Assembly (NCBI GenBank): GCA_002104905.1
Contig: MCFE01000220.1
Coordinates: 1 to 64,000 of the forward strand
Reading direction: 5' to 3'
DNA: 64,000 nucleotides
Source: Basidiobolus meristosporus CBS 931.73
Lineage: Eukaryota > Basidiobolomycota > Basidiobolomycetes > Basidiobolales > Basidiobolaceae
Notes under the pieces: generated by a model
What the model saw: the letters and a program-made list of their open reading frames with translations, nothing else
Databases searched by the model: none
What the model was told of the DNA's origin: nothing
In this document: in pieces, positions 31,593-42,398 of the stretch
Layout: each line of letters starts with the position of its first letter
How positions within the stretch are numbered: position 1 is the first letter of the stretch
Program-made: the position numbers and the translations under genes

Positions 31593-33062
31593 CTATCGAG
31601 TCAGCTCATCTACGCGATTGCGATGGATGGTGAAAGAAGGAGTAACCCAAGCACCACATGAACACTGAGCACCTACACCAAGAACCAAACTTAAAAATGG
31701 TTGCATTCCGAGGAGGGGCTACCTGCTACTTACCTGCCCAGCAGTAGTTTCCGAGTTTACCATCGCACTTGGGGCATAGGATCTTCCCCTCCAATGCCCC
31801 AGAATCAAGTCCGGATATCCACTCCATGGGCTCGATAAAATAAGAAGAACAAGTTGAATGGTTGATGGAAGTTGGATCGGCGCCGATGGCCTAGATAGAA
31901 CGTTAGCTGCTGAATACTCCCCAGGCACATGAGAAACTTACCTGGGAGATGTGAAGTTCCGAGTCTCGTTTGTGATAAGAGAAAGCAGTTTGGCCTTTAC
32001 CCGGAACATGCTCGATGATATGCTCATTAGACACAAGGTTTCTCCTGCAAGGACAATTAACATCAAGCTATACATTTGCTTCGCAAGCTTTGTAGTTACC
32101 GGCATCTCTTGCACCGCAGTTGCTTGACCTTTGGCGTACCAACGGAACTTTTGACCTTCTCCGGATCAGCACCAAGCGTCATTTCCTCAACATATCTCAT
32201 CACTGGTCATCCCACAGGTATTAGATCAACATTGTCTGGCAGCGCACCACGGTGGATTTTATACGTACTGCCCATTTGCTCCGCATCGCTAGCCATCAAG
32301 AAACGGCGGTATGCCGCATTTTTCACATCAACGTCGTAATCGATCTCTTTGTACAGAACAAGTTGGTCGAAGAAACCATGATTGGGGCTGAAATGTCCAA
32401 CGTTCAGTATATTCAAACTCTTTAAACGAACTAAAAAACCCCCACTAACTTCGCCATGAATCGGACCGCTTTGATTTTTTTGAGTGCTTCCAGAGGCTCC
32501 AAATTGAATGTCTTCATCAAATAAGCGCAGACAAATGTAACACTTCTAGATACTCCGGCCACACTACGATGCATGAGCGTTGTCAGCAACCCATAAGTTG
32601 GATTCAAAAGCAACACAACGGAAATACAAGCACCTACCAATGAACCAAAACTTTCCCTCCTTGGTCTAAACAATCTTGGATGTATTGGTTGGTTTCGGGA
32701 AAGTGTTTAATAATATTGCACTCGGCCATGTCTTCGATGTCGACGATTTTGTACTCAAATTTCTAAAACAGAAAATGAACACTGGTTAGCTTGACACACA
32801 TGGCAACGTCAAACGAAAAAAAATCTCTCTGGTGTGGCTTACTTCGGGAAAGGAGGGTGTCATGAAATTGGTTGCTTGCAACACGTGAGTGATGCCGGCA
32901 TTCTGTAAGAATTCCAAGTTTTCAGCAGCTTGAGCGCTTTTGGGAGGGAGTTGAGTCAGCTAAGCCCTAGGGAGAAAGATAGAGGATACAAAACACGTAC
33001 TTTCCAACGAACAAACCGGGAATCACCTCCTGCATGTCTTGCAACTGCACCTGTGGATTCAT
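31593..33062 (-). CDS. YVH1: Dual-specificity phosphatase Yvh1/DUSP12
   Basis: Nine exons on the minus strand (33062-33001, 32936-32843, 32762-32638, 32563-32450, 32387-32269, 32202-32100, 32044-31942, 31890-31734, 31672-31593) total 957 nt and give 318 residues. The phosphatase P-loop HCVAGVSRS is split by intron 3 inside the catalytic Cys codon. The C-terminal half is the Yvh1 zinc-binding domain with CKRCR, HISQ and CPKCDGKLGNYCWAG, then CSCGAW. Yvh1 releases Mrt4 from pre-60S ribosomes, and the zinc domain, not the phosphatase, does this in yeast. Introns are 51-80 nt. Divergent from the proteasome gene by about 470 bp. Confidence 0.92.
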
Positions 33063-33535
33063 TATATTATCAAAACTTGGCGAAAATTGCACACTGGCAC
33101 TTGGTTTTGGCAATTTTTTGGACGTATTTTTTTATTTTCTTGACTGCTCTGCAAGTGAATGAATGGCAATTCTATCAAAATCGACATCTGCCGAAAATGA
33201 TTTAATCCGCTTGGGAATACATGATTCCAAAATGAATGGCACCCAAATGCTCTCCTTGATGTGAATGACAGGGACATGGAGGAGATGTATATGCTACGGA
33301 TTTAGCGACAGGGGTAACGTCAATGATGATGGATAGCTACGTTGCTTACGGAAGTGCACTACGAAATAGAAAAAAAACCATTGCATAAGTGAGTTTCTAA
33401 ACGATAGAAACAACAGGAGCCGTTCGTAAAGTCCTAACGAAACGACACATTTAATTTCCAATCCTTCCTGAATAACCCTTGCCCTGATTCGAAAGCCAAT
33501 CAACCTATAAAGCTCACAAGCCCAAGTTTAATAGT
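33063..33535. promoter_or_regulatory. Divergent promoter region between YVH1 and PRE1
   Basis: 473 bp with no ORF of note. A CCTATAAAG box lies about 30 nt before the proteasome start. No proteasome-associated control element was recognised by eye. Confidence 0.4.
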
Positions 33536-34197
33536 ATGGAGTGTCTCTTTGGTTTCGTTGGTAAAGACTTTGTTGTCACTGTGAGTGATAACTCCGCTGC
33601 TCGCTCCATCACTGTTATGAAAACGGATGAGGTGAAGAGCAGAGAGCTGAACAAGCACACCCTTATGCTTTATAGTGGTGAGCCAGGTGACACCGTCCAA
33701 TTTGCTGAATACATTCAAAGAAATATTCAACTCTACGGCATCAGAAACGGGGTTGAGCTCTCACCCACCTCCGCTGCGAAATATACCAGACGCGAACTTG
33801 CCAACTCTTTGAGAAGCAGAGTAAGCTCATCTTTCACCACACCCCTTTAAGTGCCTGTTTGTTCTGATGCCGTTGTTTTTTGACCTTTCTGTAGCACCCC
33901 TATCAAGTCAACTTGCTTATTGGTGGATACACCGAGAAGGAGGGTTCCTCTCTTCATTGGATTGATTACTTGGGAGCCCTTGCTGAGGTTCCATTTGCTT
34001 CCCATGGTTATGGTGCTTTCTACCTCATGTCACTCATGGATCGTTTCCACCGCCCCGACATCAATGTCGACGAGGCTAAAGTTCTTGTTCAAAAGTGCAT
34101 AGAGGAACTCAAACGTAGATTCATCGTCAACCTCCCCAACTTCTCCATTCAGATTATTGACAAGGAGGGTATCCGTGATCTTGATGTCGTCTACTAA
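33536..34197 (+). CDS. PRE1: 20S proteasome subunit beta-4
   Basis: Two exons (33536-33820, 33895-34197; intron 74 nt) encode 195 residues, the usual size of Pre1/PSMB2. The start MECLFGFVGKDFVV and the stretches YTRRELANSLRSR, LLIGGYTEKEG, HWIDYLGAL and YGAFYLMSLMDR are the standard beta-4 signature. There is no N-terminal Thr after a propeptide, as expected for this non-catalytic ring subunit. It builds the inner beta ring of the 20S core in nucleus and cytosol. Start and length leave little doubt. Confidence 0.95.
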
Positions 34198-34453
34198 TTC
34201 TTCATACCACACTGCGCACACAACCCCTGCTACTCTTGACCGTATTAAATTTACCAAAGGTACTTTCTCTGTTTATTTTTTCTGTCGTGCCTGCTTTTCT
34301 GAACCTACCCGTGTCTTCTATATTGCTACCAAGTATACGGACTAATTAAAAGTTGGCATGTTTTTCATTGGGAAATTGCCTTTACATGATTGAACAACGA
34401 CTGTTTGTGTATGGTATACTGGGATACATGGCTAGAACTACAGTTGGCTATAT

Positions 34454-35925
34454 TTATTGAATAAAGGAGAGGTTGTCTGGTGCTTCGGTTGATAAATTCG
34501 CGTTAGCAATGTATTCGTCGTTCCTATGCAAAGAAGTTAGGGTGGCCCTGGTCTGACTGCTCGCTTGATGGTGCTTACCAGAATTTTGTCAAGTGTCTTT
34601 GTCCTGAATCGCAGAGGATGGTGACGATGGTGTGGCCAGGGCCCAGCTGACGAGCCATGCGAACGGCGGCAACACAGTTAATGGCCGAGGAGCTTCCGAT
34701 AAAGAGACCTAAAGGAAATGGCTGTTGGTCCACGTCTCATGCGGGGGTCTGGTGGAAATTGAAGAATTACCGTCTTTGTTAACAAGATATCTAGACATGG
34801 AGACTGCCTCTTGATCTGTGACGCTGATGGCATCATCCACCCACGAGTCTCCATTGATCATGTTGAAATTTTGAGTCAGCCGATTGATACCAACTCCCTC
34901 CACCACCGTGTCCACTTGGTGTCTTTTGCGGGTGCCCTCTGCCTCTAAATGGGAGTAGAACGTATTGTACTTGACCTTGTTGTAGAGACCGGAGCCTTGA
35001 GGATCCGACAAAACCACAAGCAGATCGGGAATGCGTGGCTTGAGATAGCGCGTGATACCAGCGATCGTACCACCGGTACCAGCACCAGCGATAAACACAT
35101 CTACCTTCCCTCCTGTTTGGCGATAGATTTCGGGTCCAGTGTGATTATAGTGGGCCTCGAAATTTGACAGATTCTCGAATTGGTCGGCAAAGAAACCAGT
35201 TTTCTTGGCATCCGGATCGTCCTTTCCGTATTCCATGGCTCTGCGCTTAGCCAGGTTGACGAAATGGTTCTTGTCCACAATCCCGACGGGCCTGACCTTC
35301 TCCACCTCTGCTCCTAGCCTTTCTAACAACTGATACTTCTCTTGGGCTTGATCATCAGGCATAACGATGTGGCATTTGTATCCCTTGGCTCTCGCGATAG
35401 TGGCCAGGGAAATACCAGTGGAGCCAACGGTTCCCTCGAAGATACACGAATCCGTATGCGGGAAGAGGATGGACTCCGACTCTGCATACTGCAACATGCT
35501 TAGTGCAACTCTATCCTTAGGGCTTCCGGCAGGATTCAAAAACTAATTGAAAAATGTGGGCGATATGCTTAGTCGAGCTTCAAGTGACAAAGTTCACCGG
35601 CATAGGTACCTCTGCTTTGGCCTATCGTTGGGGAGAAGCGAATCGATCCCAAAGGAGAAAATACAGGAGGTAAGTTCATAGTTTTGGCGAGACTCCACTC
35701 TATATTTACCAGAATCTCGCAGCCGGTAGCCTCGGAAAGACTTTTAATTCTCATTAGGGGGGTGTTCCCGATTAAACCCTCAACCCCATCGACAATCTCG
35801 CTCTTCAACTGTTTACTTTTCTTGGGGCCGTTTCGATAGGTCCACAGGTGAGCAGCCAGCCAGGTGGCACCGACACCTAATAGAAATCCCAACACTAGGG
35901 GGGAGGAGTCCGGTCGATTCGACAT
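34454..35925 (-). CDS. Cysteine synthase, membrane-anchored type 2, with 12-nt microexon
   Basis: Five exons (35925-35710, 35621-35610, 35542-34771, 34708-34579, 34523-34454) total exactly 1200 nt, giving 399 residues. Residues about 9-29 form a transmembrane segment ([18 protein letters not shown]), as in fungal cysteine synthase 2. The PLP enzyme core follows: [13 protein letters not shown], then AKAE from the microexon, then [11 protein letters not shown] with the Schiff-base Lys, GAGTGGT, and GLFIGSSSA. It makes cysteine from O-acetylserine and sulfide, or a related beta-replacement, probably at the mitochondrial surface. Without the microexon the conserved core would lack four residues. 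Introns 55-88 nt. Confidence 0.9.
35610..35621 (-). other. 12-nt microexon of the cysteine synthase gene
   Basis: Reads GCCAAAGCAGAG (Ala-Lys-Ala-Glu), preceded by ATAG and followed by GTACCT on the minus strand. It sits in phase 0 between exons 1 and 3 and completes the family motif EILAKAEFLNP across the three exons. Confidence 0.8.
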
Positions 35926-36431
35926 GGCAAGATATTCCTACGGTCTGGAAACAAAGTCAACCATGCGCCAGTCAAAAGAAATCGGATATCCTGGCGTGAA
36001 AAAAAATCGCAGCAATTGGAAGAAATTGACGTGATTGATGTGATTCCAGTCCCCAGAGGGACACAAGCAGCACACCACTACAACAGATAGCAACCTAGAA
36101 GAAGGGATGCGATATGGCCAAGTAGGGTAATTCTATCAGATAGTAAGTTGGCTTTCGAGCTCTTCTTGTGCGCGAGCCGAACATATCTAATCATCATATC
36201 AGCAGTGCCTAAAATTCAAAGTCATATTAAATATTTATCTGTGTGTGGCGATGACCAATTTGGTCACTACCGGGCTCTCCAGTAAATATCTCAGGAAAAA
36301 CAAGTCTCATCCAATCAGTTCAGATCTAGAATGTTGCCAACTACGTATGGTTGACCTGTTTCTACCTCGGGAAACTGTGGGGATGCTTCTTTATAACCAA
36401 GTCCAAGTGACTTCCAACCTTTACTGCCAAT
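35926..36431. other. Divergent intergenic region
   Basis: About 500 bp between the cysteine synthase and glycogenin starts. A CTTTATAACC box lies some 45 nt before the glycogenin ATG. Nothing else recognised. Confidence 0.4.
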
Positions 36432-37519
36432 ATGGACGCTTACGTTACTCTTGTTACCAACGACGCATATTTCTTGGGTGCTAGGGTCTTGGCCCAGTCT
36501 CTCAGAGAGGCCTCCACTTCAAAAAAGATCGTATGCCTGTATACCCCAACAGTCACTCTTCCAGTCCAAAAGGAGATGAGCATCTTCTTTGACGAACTTG
36601 TACTGGTTGACCCGATAGACTCGCAAGACGCCAAGAATTTGAAGGTTCTCGGACGTGGTGAGCTGGGAATCACCTTTACCAAGCTCCATACTTGGCGGTT
36701 GACTCAATATCGCAAAGTTGTGTTCCTGGATGCTGATACCCTACCACTACGTAATGTCGATGAACTTTTCGAGCTAGAGGCTGAGTTCTCCGCTTGTCCA
36801 GACGCGGGTTGGCCAGACTGCTTCAACTCGGGTGTTTTTGTGTGCTCACCTTCCCAAAAAACTTATGATGAACTTATCCAGCTGGCCTCTACGGAGGGCT
36901 CTTTTGATGGTAAGGAGCTATTGGCATTGTTTTTACTGTTATCCAGTACTAAATCCTTCCTGTCACAACACAGGAGGTGACCAGGGCCTGCTGAACGTTT
37001 ATTTCACCAACTGGAGTAGAATGCCCTTTACATACAACGTCACCCCGAACGCATTTTACAGGTATCTTTAGTGTTGCCTTAGTTGATTGGTGCGACAATC
37101 GATGCTTATATTTCACCAAAAGCTACGCCCCAGCATACAGATACTTCAGGAAGAGTATATCCATTGTTCACTTTATTGGTAGCCATAAACCATGGGGGCT
37201 TCGTCGGTTCCAGGATGGAACGCCCATGTTACTTGGCAATGTAAACGAGGAGTACGTAAGTCTTGTCTCCAAATGGTGGGCTACGTTTGATCGCTCTAAG
37301 GAGTATTTACTTGAAAACTCGGTAGGTTGCATGTGCAACTCTTAAGATAACCGATTTACTCAACAATTCATGTTGTACTACCAGATCACCGAAGATAGTA
37401 CGGAACAGGAGCATCTGCCACCACCCCCTAGCCCGGAACCCATTGCTAGTCGCAGTTCCGGCCTATCCACAACCAAGGGCAAATATTTAATGGATTTTGC
37501 CTGGCTTCGCAAATCCTAA
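36432..37519 (+). CDS. Glycogenin, glycogen-initiating glucosyltransferase (GT8)
   Basis: Four exons (36432-36909, 36974-37061, 37123-37321, 37385-37519) sum to 900 nt, 299 residues. The GT8 fold shows YVTLVTNDAYFLGARVLAQSL at the start, the metal-binding DADTLPL motif, FNSGVFV, GDQGLLN and HFIGSHKPW. It uses UDP-glucose to glucosylate itself and build the glycogen primer in the cytosol. The protein is short: after the catalytic domain only a Pro/Ser tail remains, ending LMDFAWLRKS, which may be the short glycogen-synthase-binding end, though that is inference. Introns are 61-64 nt. Confidence 0.9.
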
Positions 37520-37804
37520 CCAACATTCGGAGAAGCATGCCTGTGATACCCAAAATATAATATAGATTACCCCGCTTCTGTTGCAAACCTTGAGCAGTCA
37601 TGATTAAGTAAATCACTATTTAATATAAAGATACGCATTAGATGTCAACCACCCAAATAACCTGATGAGAAATCTGCCAATCAAATAGCTCTACGTGATC
37701 TTACACGTAATGAGTGGCTAGCCCCGAATCAAATTTGTAGCTTATTATATTTGAAGCTTGAAAGTTCGAGTTTGAACACTACTTTCATTACCGAAGCCGC
37801 GATA

Positions 37805-38500
37805 ATGAACTCGTTAAGAAAAGTTACTCTGTTGCTAACCTTGTTGGTTGCAACCATTCTTCGTTATCACTCCTTTTGCCAAGGCCCAGCCTCTTATCAC
37901 CCACAAGGTCTACTTTGACGTCAAACAAGGTGACCAAGATATTGGCCGCATCACAATCGGCCTCTATGGTGAGGTAGTTCCCAAGACTGCCGAGAACTTC
38001 CGTGCCTTGGCCACTGGCGAGAAAGGCTTCGGCTACAAGGGCTCCAAGTTCCACAGAGTCATCAAGGACTTTATGATCCAGGGTGGTGACTTCACCCGTG
38101 GTGACGGTACTGGTGGCAAGTCTATTTATGGTGCCCGCTTCGAAGATGAGAACTTTACCCTCAAGCATACTGGTCCAGGAGTTCTCAGCATGGCTAACGC
38201 CGGTCGTGATACCAACGGCTCTCAGTTCTTCATCACCACTGTCACCACCTCCTGGCTAGATGGCCGCCACGTTGGTAAGTATTATTTCTGGTCAGTGTCA
38301 TAGATGCGAGCACAGGCTAACCGTTCTACCACCTTGTAGTGTTTGGCAAGGTGCTCAGTGGTATGGATGTTGTCACCAAGATTGAGAACAGCCAAGTCAA
38401 CTACTCCAGCAAGCCATTCACCGATATTGTCATTGCCGAAAGTGGTGAGCTGCCTGTCGAGGCAGCTGATAATGAGCCAGCTGTGAAGGATGAGCTATAA
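37805..38500 (+). pseudogene. ER cyclophilin 1 with KDEL end, frameshift in signal peptide
   Basis: Two exons (37805-38274, 38340-38500; intron 65 nt). The cyclophilin core is complete: [15 protein letters not shown] with the catalytic Arg, SQFFITT, and Trp in [13 protein letters not shown]. The last residues are VKDEL before TAA, an ER-retention signal. In the signal peptide, near 37861, it has CATTCTTCG where the sisters have CATTCTCG, one T extra. The frame from the ATG at 37805 therefore breaks and stops early, and no other ATG opens the mature frame. The 631 coding nt are one over a multiple of three. Either a very young pseudogene or a sequencing error. Confidence 0.85.
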
Positions 38501-39260
38501 ATCACTGATTCATTGTATATCCTATGCATCCTCCCCCACATTCACATTACGCCAGAGTAAACATATGTGATCGTTGAGTAGAGGTTCAAAAGAATAAACC
38601 ACAGTTTGTTGGATCAAAGACTGCTGATGATTGTGCCTATTGTAATGTATGCTGGGATCAAGCTTGTGACACACTGTGACTGAATCTTTATCTCGTTCCT
38701 ATCAGTCATGCCTGCATCCTATTCATCCAGACCTAGTCACTCGGCAAGGGAATTGGATATAGGCCTGCTTGTGCTCAGTTACTGTAGCATGCAACTACAC
38801 CATACTCTAGCATGCAAGCTTGGATTCGACTTCGATTTCATGAGGAAAGTTGATCAGTTGCTAGCCATGAGCTGCCGGCTGAGGAAGGGATTAACGGGCT
38901 AATTTTCGAGCTAATGCAGCACACTCTACGCCACACTACTATAAGCGTATTCGTCCAGTAGTATCAATTAGGGCTGATTCGGTTCTACTATACCATACCT
39001 TTAGCATGGTAGGCAGTTACATATTGATTGCAATGGGATACAGATATTGGCTTCATCCCACTTGGTCATTGTGGTGATTTCATTCACCCGCAATTGGGGA
39101 AATAGGCATAGCATAAGGTTTAACAGCCCGACCAAAATGCTCACAGTTTTCCACACGTGATGTTCCGCTATTCTCAAATCGTCTTTAGATAGAATTCCCG
39201 ATGGAATAGGGTGGTGGATTTAATCATGAAATACTTCAATGCTCAGGTTTAGTTTCAATA
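38501..39260 (+). repeat. Spacer of the cyclophilin array, copy A
   Basis: About 760 bp that recur with high identity at 40588-41392 after the truncated cyclophilin. No gene of its own. It includes the promoter of cyclophilin 2. Confidence 0.7.
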
Positions 39261-39970
39261 ATGAGCCCGTTGAGAAAAGCTGCTCTGTTGCTAACCTTGT
39301 TGGTTGCAACCATTCTCGTTATCACTCCTTTTGCCAAGGCCCAGCCTCTTATCACCCACAAGGTCTACTTTGACGTCAAACAAGGTGACCAAGATATTGG
39401 CCGCATCACAATCGGTCTCTATGGTGAGGTAGTTCCCAAGACTGCCGAGAACTTCCGTGCCTTGGCTACTGGCGAGAAGGGCTTCGGCTACAAGGGCTCC
39501 AAGTTCCACAGAGTCATCAAGGACTTTATGATCCAGGGTGGTGACTTCACTAGTGGTGACGGTCGTGGTGGCAAGTCTATTTATGGTGCCCGCTTCAAAG
39601 ATGAAAACTTTGCCCTCAAGCATACTGGTCCAGGAGTTCTTAGCATGGCTAACATCGGTCGTGATACCAACGGCTCTCAGTTCTTCATCACTACTGTCAC
39701 CACCTCCTGGCTAGATGGCCGCCACGTTGGTAAGTATTATTTCTGGTCAGTGTCATAGATGCGAGCACAGGCTAACCATTTTACCACCTTGTAGTGTTCG
39801 GCAAGGTGCTCAGTGGTATGGATGTTGTCACCAAGATTGAGAACAGCCAAGTCAACTACGCCAGCAAGCCATCCACCGATATTGTCATTGCCGAAAGTGG
39901 TGAGCTACCTGTTGAAGAAATCGATAACGAACTGAATTTCAAGACGACTTTTAAGCCAATTCAGTCCTGA
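39261..39970 (+). CDS. Secretory-pathway cyclophilin 2, KDEL replaced
   Basis: Two exons (39261-39729, 39795-39970) give 214 residues. The signal peptide ([20 protein letters not shown]) precedes a complete peptidyl-prolyl cis-trans isomerase domain of cyclophilin B type with catalytic Arg and Trp present. It assists folding of secretory proteins. Instead of KDEL the C-terminus runs [14 protein letters not shown] and ends PIQS, so this form should leave the ER. The intron is in the same place and nearly the same sequence as in copies 1 and 3. It carries substitutions in the core ([23 protein letters not shown]) that copies 1 and 3 lack. Confidence 0.9.
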
Positions 39971-40287
39971 TGCAGTATGATTGGTTACCATATAATATCT
40001 CTCCTCTATTTGTTTTAAATGATATCGCTGTTACAATAAAAGTGTCGTTGGGAGTATTTGTTTGTTTAGATGACATCCTCTTGGTACTCTGATTGGCTTG
40101 TGGTGGAAATACTTAAAATATCTGAGGATGTGTGATATTTTCTTCAGATTGCCGCAGGAATTACTTGCATCGATAATACAAGCATACATTCTCGTTGTCG
40201 TATTGTCCAACGGTTTTAAAGCGGCTTCTCAAAGCACAACTACCTTTACTCCTGGAATTGTATATTATGACAAGAACTACCTAACGT
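39971..40287 (+). repeat. Duplicated 5' end of the RING-ligase gene (promoter and first codons)
   Basis: Aligns with 42103-42417, the flank and first codons of the RING gene at 42399. The start codon context and about five codons are recognisable (ATGACAAGAACTACC here, ATGGCAAGACTTACC there). Homology ends at about 40287, where cyclophilin sequence begins. Confidence 0.7.
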
Positions 40288-40587
40288 CGGTCATGAGACC
40301 AACGGTCCCCAGTTCTTCATCACCACTGTCACCACCTCCTGGTTAGATGGCCGCCACGTTGGTAAGTATTATTTCTGGTCAGTGTCATAGATGCGAGCAC
40401 AGGCTAACCATTCTACCACCTTGTAGTGTTTGGCAAGGTGCTCAGTGGTATGGATGTTGTCACCAAGATTGAGAACAGCCAAGTCAACTACTCCAGCAAG
40501 CCATTCACCGATATTGTCATTGCCGAAAGTGGTGAGCTGCCTGTCGAGGCAGCTGATAATGAGCCAGCTGTGAAGGATGAGCTATAA
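40288..40587 (+). pseudogene. Truncated cyclophilin, 3' part with KDEL
   Basis: Begins inside the cyclophilin core (equivalent of [13 protein letters not shown], here [13 protein letters not shown]), keeps the intron (about 40361-40425) and exon 2, and ends AVKDEL-stop. Exon 2 is almost identical to cyclophilin 1. It lacks the signal peptide and two thirds of the domain, so no function is expected. It is the downstream relic of a tandem duplication whose junction joins RING 5' sequence to cyclophilin. Confidence 0.8.
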
Positions 40588-41392
40588 ATCACTAATTCAT
40601 TGTCTATCCTATGCATCCTCCCCCACATTCTCATTACGCCAGAGTAAACATATGTGATCGTTGAGTAGAGGTTCAAAAGAATAAACCACAGTTTGTTGGA
40701 TCAAAGACTGCTGATGATTGTGCCTATTGTAATGTATGCTGGGATCAAGCTTGTGACACACTGTGGCTGAATCTTTATCTCGTTCCTATCAGTCATGCCT
40801 GCATCCTATTCATCCAGACCTAGTCACTCGGCAAGGGAATTGGATATAGGCCTGCTTGCGCTCAGTTACTGTAACATGCAACTACACCATACTCTAGCAT
40901 GCAAGCATGGATTCGACTTCGATTTCATGAGGAAAGTTGATCAGTGCTAGCCATGAGCTGCCGGCTGAGGAAGGGATTAACGGGCTAATTTTCGAGCTAA
41001 TGCAGCACACTCTACGCCACACTACTATAAGCGTATTCGTCCAGTAGTATCAATTAGGGCTGATTCGGTTCTACTATACCATACCTTTAGCATGGTAGGC
41101 AGTTACATATTGATTGCAATGGGATACAGATATTGGCTTCATCGCGCTCAGTCATTGTTGGATTGCATTCACTCTGCTTTAAAACACTACTGCCATTACA
41201 TAGCCACAGCCTAACAAATGCCGGAAGATCCTTGATTCTGAGCAATTGGGGGAATGAGCTTATCATAGTCCAACCAAAATTGCTGACTTTGTTACACACG
41301 TGATGTTCCGCTAATCTTTACATAGAATTTCTGGTAGAATATAGTAGTGGAATTAATTATGAATACTGTAAAACGCAGGTTTAGTTTCGATA
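40588..41392 (+). repeat. Spacer of the cyclophilin array, copy B
   Basis: Repeat of 38501-39260, nearly identical for its first 500 bp and then diverging (41140-41390). Supplies the promoter of cyclophilin 3. No gene. Confidence 0.7.
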
Positions 41393-42102
41393 ATGAGCCC
41401 GTTGAGAAAAGCTGCTCTGTTGCTAACCTTGTTGGTTGCAACCATTCTCGTTATCACTCCTTTTGCCAAGGCCCAGCCTCTTATCACCCACAAGGTCTAC
41501 TTTGACGTCAAACAAGGTGACCAAGATATTGGCCGCATCACAATCGGCCTCTATGGTGAGGTAGTTCCCAAGACTGCCGAGAACTTCCGTGCCTTGGCCA
41601 CTGGCGAGAAAGGCTTCGGCTACAAGGGCTCCAAGTTCCACAGAGTCATCAAGGACTTTATGATCCAGGGTGGTGACTTCACTAGTGGTGACGGTACTGG
41701 CGGCAAGTCTATCTATGGGCCAAGTTTCGAAGATGAGAACTTCACGCTCAAGCACGCTGGTCCAGGAGTTCTCAGCATGGCTAACGCCGGTCGTGATACC
41801 AACGGCTCTCAGTTCTTCATCACTACTGTCACCACCTCCTGGCTAGATGGCCGCCATGTTGGTAAGTATTATTTCTGGTCAGTGTCATAGATGCGAGCAC
41901 AGGCTAACCATTCTACCACCTTGTAGTGTTTGGCAAGGTGCTCAGTGGTATGGATGTTGTCACCAAGATTGAGAACAGCCAAGTCAACTACTCCAGCAAG
42001 CCATTCACCGATATTGTTATTGCTGAAAGTGGTGAGCTACCTGTTGAAGAAATCGATAATGAACCAATTTTCAAGATGGTCTTTAAACCAATATGGTTCT
42101 GA
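41393..42102 (+). CDS. Secretory-pathway cyclophilin 3, KDEL replaced
   Basis: Two exons (41393-41861, 41927-42102), 214 residues. Signal peptide and core match cyclophilin 2 in layout, with [15 protein letters not shown] in place of the neighbours' version. The catalytic Arg and the Trp of SWLDGRHV are present. The C-terminus lacks KDEL and ends KMVFKPIWF, so like copy 2 it is probably secreted. Its 3' flank is shared with copy 2 and leads straight into the RING gene, which shows the ancestral gene order. Confidence 0.9.
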
Positions 42103-42398
42103 TGCAGTATGGTAGGTTACCATACAATATCTCTCCTCTATTTGTCTTAAATGATATCACTGTTACAATAAAAGTGTCGTTGGGAGTATTTGTTTGTTTA
42201 GATGACATCCTCTTGGTACTCTGATTGGCTTGTGGTGGAAATACTTAAAATATCTGAGGATGTGTGATATTTTCTTCAGATTGCCGCAGGAATTACTTGC
42301 ATCGATAATACAAGCATACATTCTCGTTGTCGTATTGTCCAACGGTTTTAAAGCGGCTTCTCAAAGCGCAACTACTTTTACTCCTGGAATTGTGTATC

